Shown here: positions 6,036 through 7,019 of the stretch, in pieces
Position numbering within the stretch: position 1 is the first letter of the stretch
Layout: each line of letters starts with the position of its first letter
NCBI GenBank assembly: GCA_003221435.1
Contig: QHRS01000235.1
Coordinates: forward strand, 1-7,019
Source: Candidatus Rokuibacteriota bacterium
GTDB taxonomy: Bacteria; Methylomirabilota; Methylomirabilia; Rokubacteriales; CSP1-6
Reading direction: 5' to 3'
DNA length: 7,019 nucleotides
The notes under the pieces: model-generated
Database searches by the model: none
Told to the model about the DNA's origin: nothing
Seen by the model: the letters and a program-made list of their open reading frames with translations, nothing else
Translations under genes and position numbers: made by a program

Positions 6036-7019
6036 TACACGCTGCCGCTGGGCCGCGAGATGTTGCGCAGCAGGTCGCTGGCGCTCGGCGATTCCATCAG
6101 GAGCTGACGGACGTGCGCCTCGGTGCCCCGCAGGGGCTCGAGCATGAAGATCTTCTTGAGCGGCCCTTCCTTCAGGTCGAAGATCACCGAGTCCCAGCTC
6201 GCCGACGCGATCTCGTCGGCGTAGCGCTGCAGGCACATGCCGCGAAAGTAGGCGCGAGTGTCCTTCGGGGGATCGTACATCGCCTTGGCGATCTCGTCGT
6301 CAGTGACGATCCGGTCCACCGCGTCGGACTCCTCGATCTTGTAATACAGCCCCTTGCCGGGGCGGATGTCGTGGTACTGAAGGTCGATCATCGCGACGCG
6401 CGAGTCGGTCCAGGCGAGCGCGTGCTTGCTCATGTAGTTCTCGATCAGCTCGCGCTTGATGACCCAGTCGAGCTCGCGGGCGAGCTGCATGGGATCGCTG
6501 GCCAGCCGAGCGAGCGTCGACTCCCAGCGCGTGAGCACGTCGCGCACCCAGGGGGCTTGCTCGTGGTCACGGTAGTACCGGTCGGCCAGGGCGAGGAACT
6601 CCCCCTGGACGTCGACCGCGGTGATCGTGCGGCCGTCCTTCAGCTTGATCGGCTCGCGGCACGTGAGGTCCCGCGAGACCTTCCGATACGCGAGCACCGG
6701 CCCGTCGATCGACAGGTCCACGTCGATGAAGTCGTCCTCGACCATGCTGAGCACGATCGCCATCGTGCCGGTCTTCAGGTAGTTGGCGACCTCGCTCATG
6801 TTCGCGTCGCCGACGATGACGTGCAGCCGCCGGTACTTCTCGGGGTCTGCGTGCGGCTCGTCGCGGGTGTTGACGATGGGCCGCGAGTGCATCGTCTCGA
6901 GGCCGACCTCGGTCTCGAGGAAGTCGGCGCGCTGCGAGATCTGGTAGTCGCACGACTCCGCGTTGTTCTCCGCCCCGACCTTGCCCGCGCCGGTGTAGAT
7001 CTGGCGCGTCACGAAGAAC
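6035..7019 (-). CDS. dop: Pup deamidase/depupylase Dop, N-terminus beyond window edge
   Basis: Dop is the PafA paralogue that deamidates the C-terminal glutamine of Pup, where present, and cleaves Pup from modified proteins. The last 327 residues are visible; the frame runs off the right edge starting FFVTRQIYTGAGKVGAE. QISQRADFLETEVGLETMHSRPIVNTRDEPHADPEKYRRLHVIVGDANMSE is split over about residues 27-77 of the fragment and has the Dop-type ISQRAD-F-E-EVGLET pattern, where PafA has LSQRAQHI. The C-terminus (FMLEPLRGTEAHVRQLL) is also Dop-like. The missing part, about 150-180 residues, would hold the metal-binding glutamate, the catalytic aspartate and the Dop-specific loop, so catalytic integrity cannot be judged. 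It ends with TAA overlapping the prcB ATG. The protein is similar to PafA in the same operon, reflecting ancient duplication. Confidence 0.92.
   Translation of the reverse strand, partial: FFVTRQIYTGAGKVGAENNAESCDYQISQRADFLETEVGLETMHSRPIVNTRDEPHADPEKYRRLHVIVGDANMSEVANYLKTGTMAIVLSMVEDDFIDVDLSIDGPVLAYRKVSRDLTCREPIKLKDGRTITAVDVQGEFLALADRYYRDHEQAPWVRDVLTRWESTLARLASDPMQLARELDWVIKRELIENYMSKHALAWTDSRVAMIDLQYHDIRPGKGLYYKIEESDAVDRIVTDDEIAKAMYDPPKDTRAYFRGMCLQRYADEIASASWDSVIFDLKEGPLKKIFMLEPLRGTEAHVRQLLMESPSASDLLRNISRPSGSV

Noticed and set aside
6036..6236. Upstream extension of prcB, or a hidden pup in this stretch
   Set aside because: The translation is Arg/Ala-rich, lacks the GGE/GGQ end of Pup, and lies inside dop coding sequence.
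1..7019. CRISPR arrays, tRNA, rRNA, insertion sequences
   Set aside because: No regularly spaced repeats, cloverleaf, rRNA-like stretch or transposase was seen on either strand.

Overview
The window is high-GC bacterial DNA with seven protein genes and one gene remnant. Two things stand out. One is a Pup-proteasome cluster (dop-prcB-prcA-pafA) on the minus strand. The other is a selenoprotein of the UGSC family on the plus strand, in which an in-frame TGA is read as selenocysteine. The GC-rich coding, the Pup-proteasome system, a UGSC selenoprotein and a non-actinobacterial flavour to the PafA/Prc proteins suggest an uncultured soil or subsurface lineage such as Rokubacteria/Methylomirabilota. 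This is inferred from remembered family distribution; nothing in the window proves the taxonomy.

Layout. Positions 1-1057 (minus) hold a major facilitator superfamily transporter whose C-terminus lies beyond the left edge; it may be translated from a leaderless mRNA. Positions 1058-1471 have no intact gene. They hold an internally deleted short-chain dehydrogenase remnant and a candidate promoter for the next gene. Positions 1472-2515 (plus) encode a 347-residue protein of unknown function. Positions 2516-2625 are an intergenic stretch with two strong hairpins and a good ribosome binding site. Positions 2626-3165 (plus) encode the 179-residue UGSC selenoprotein. TGA at 2914-2916 is followed by a SECIS-like hairpin with a GTG loop about 20 nt downstream. 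A perfect 12-bp hairpin at 3169-3197 separates this gene from the convergent proteasome cluster.

Proteasome cluster, in transcription order from the right edge: dop (N-terminus missing), prcB, prcA, pafA. dop and prcB overlap by one base (TAATG), prcB and prcA are 5 nt apart, and prcA and pafA are 24 nt apart, so this is a tight operon. PafA ligates the Pup modifier to target lysines, Dop deamidates Pup and/or removes it, and PrcA/PrcB form the 20S core that degrades pupylated proteins with a ring ATPase (Mpa/ARC). Neither pup nor the ATPase gene is in the window. The canonical place for pup, between dop and prcB, is closed by the one-base overlap.

The plus-strand pair (347-residue protein and UGSC selenoprotein) looks like a two-gene module of unknown, probably redox, function. 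No functional link to the proteasome genes is visible beyond adjacency.
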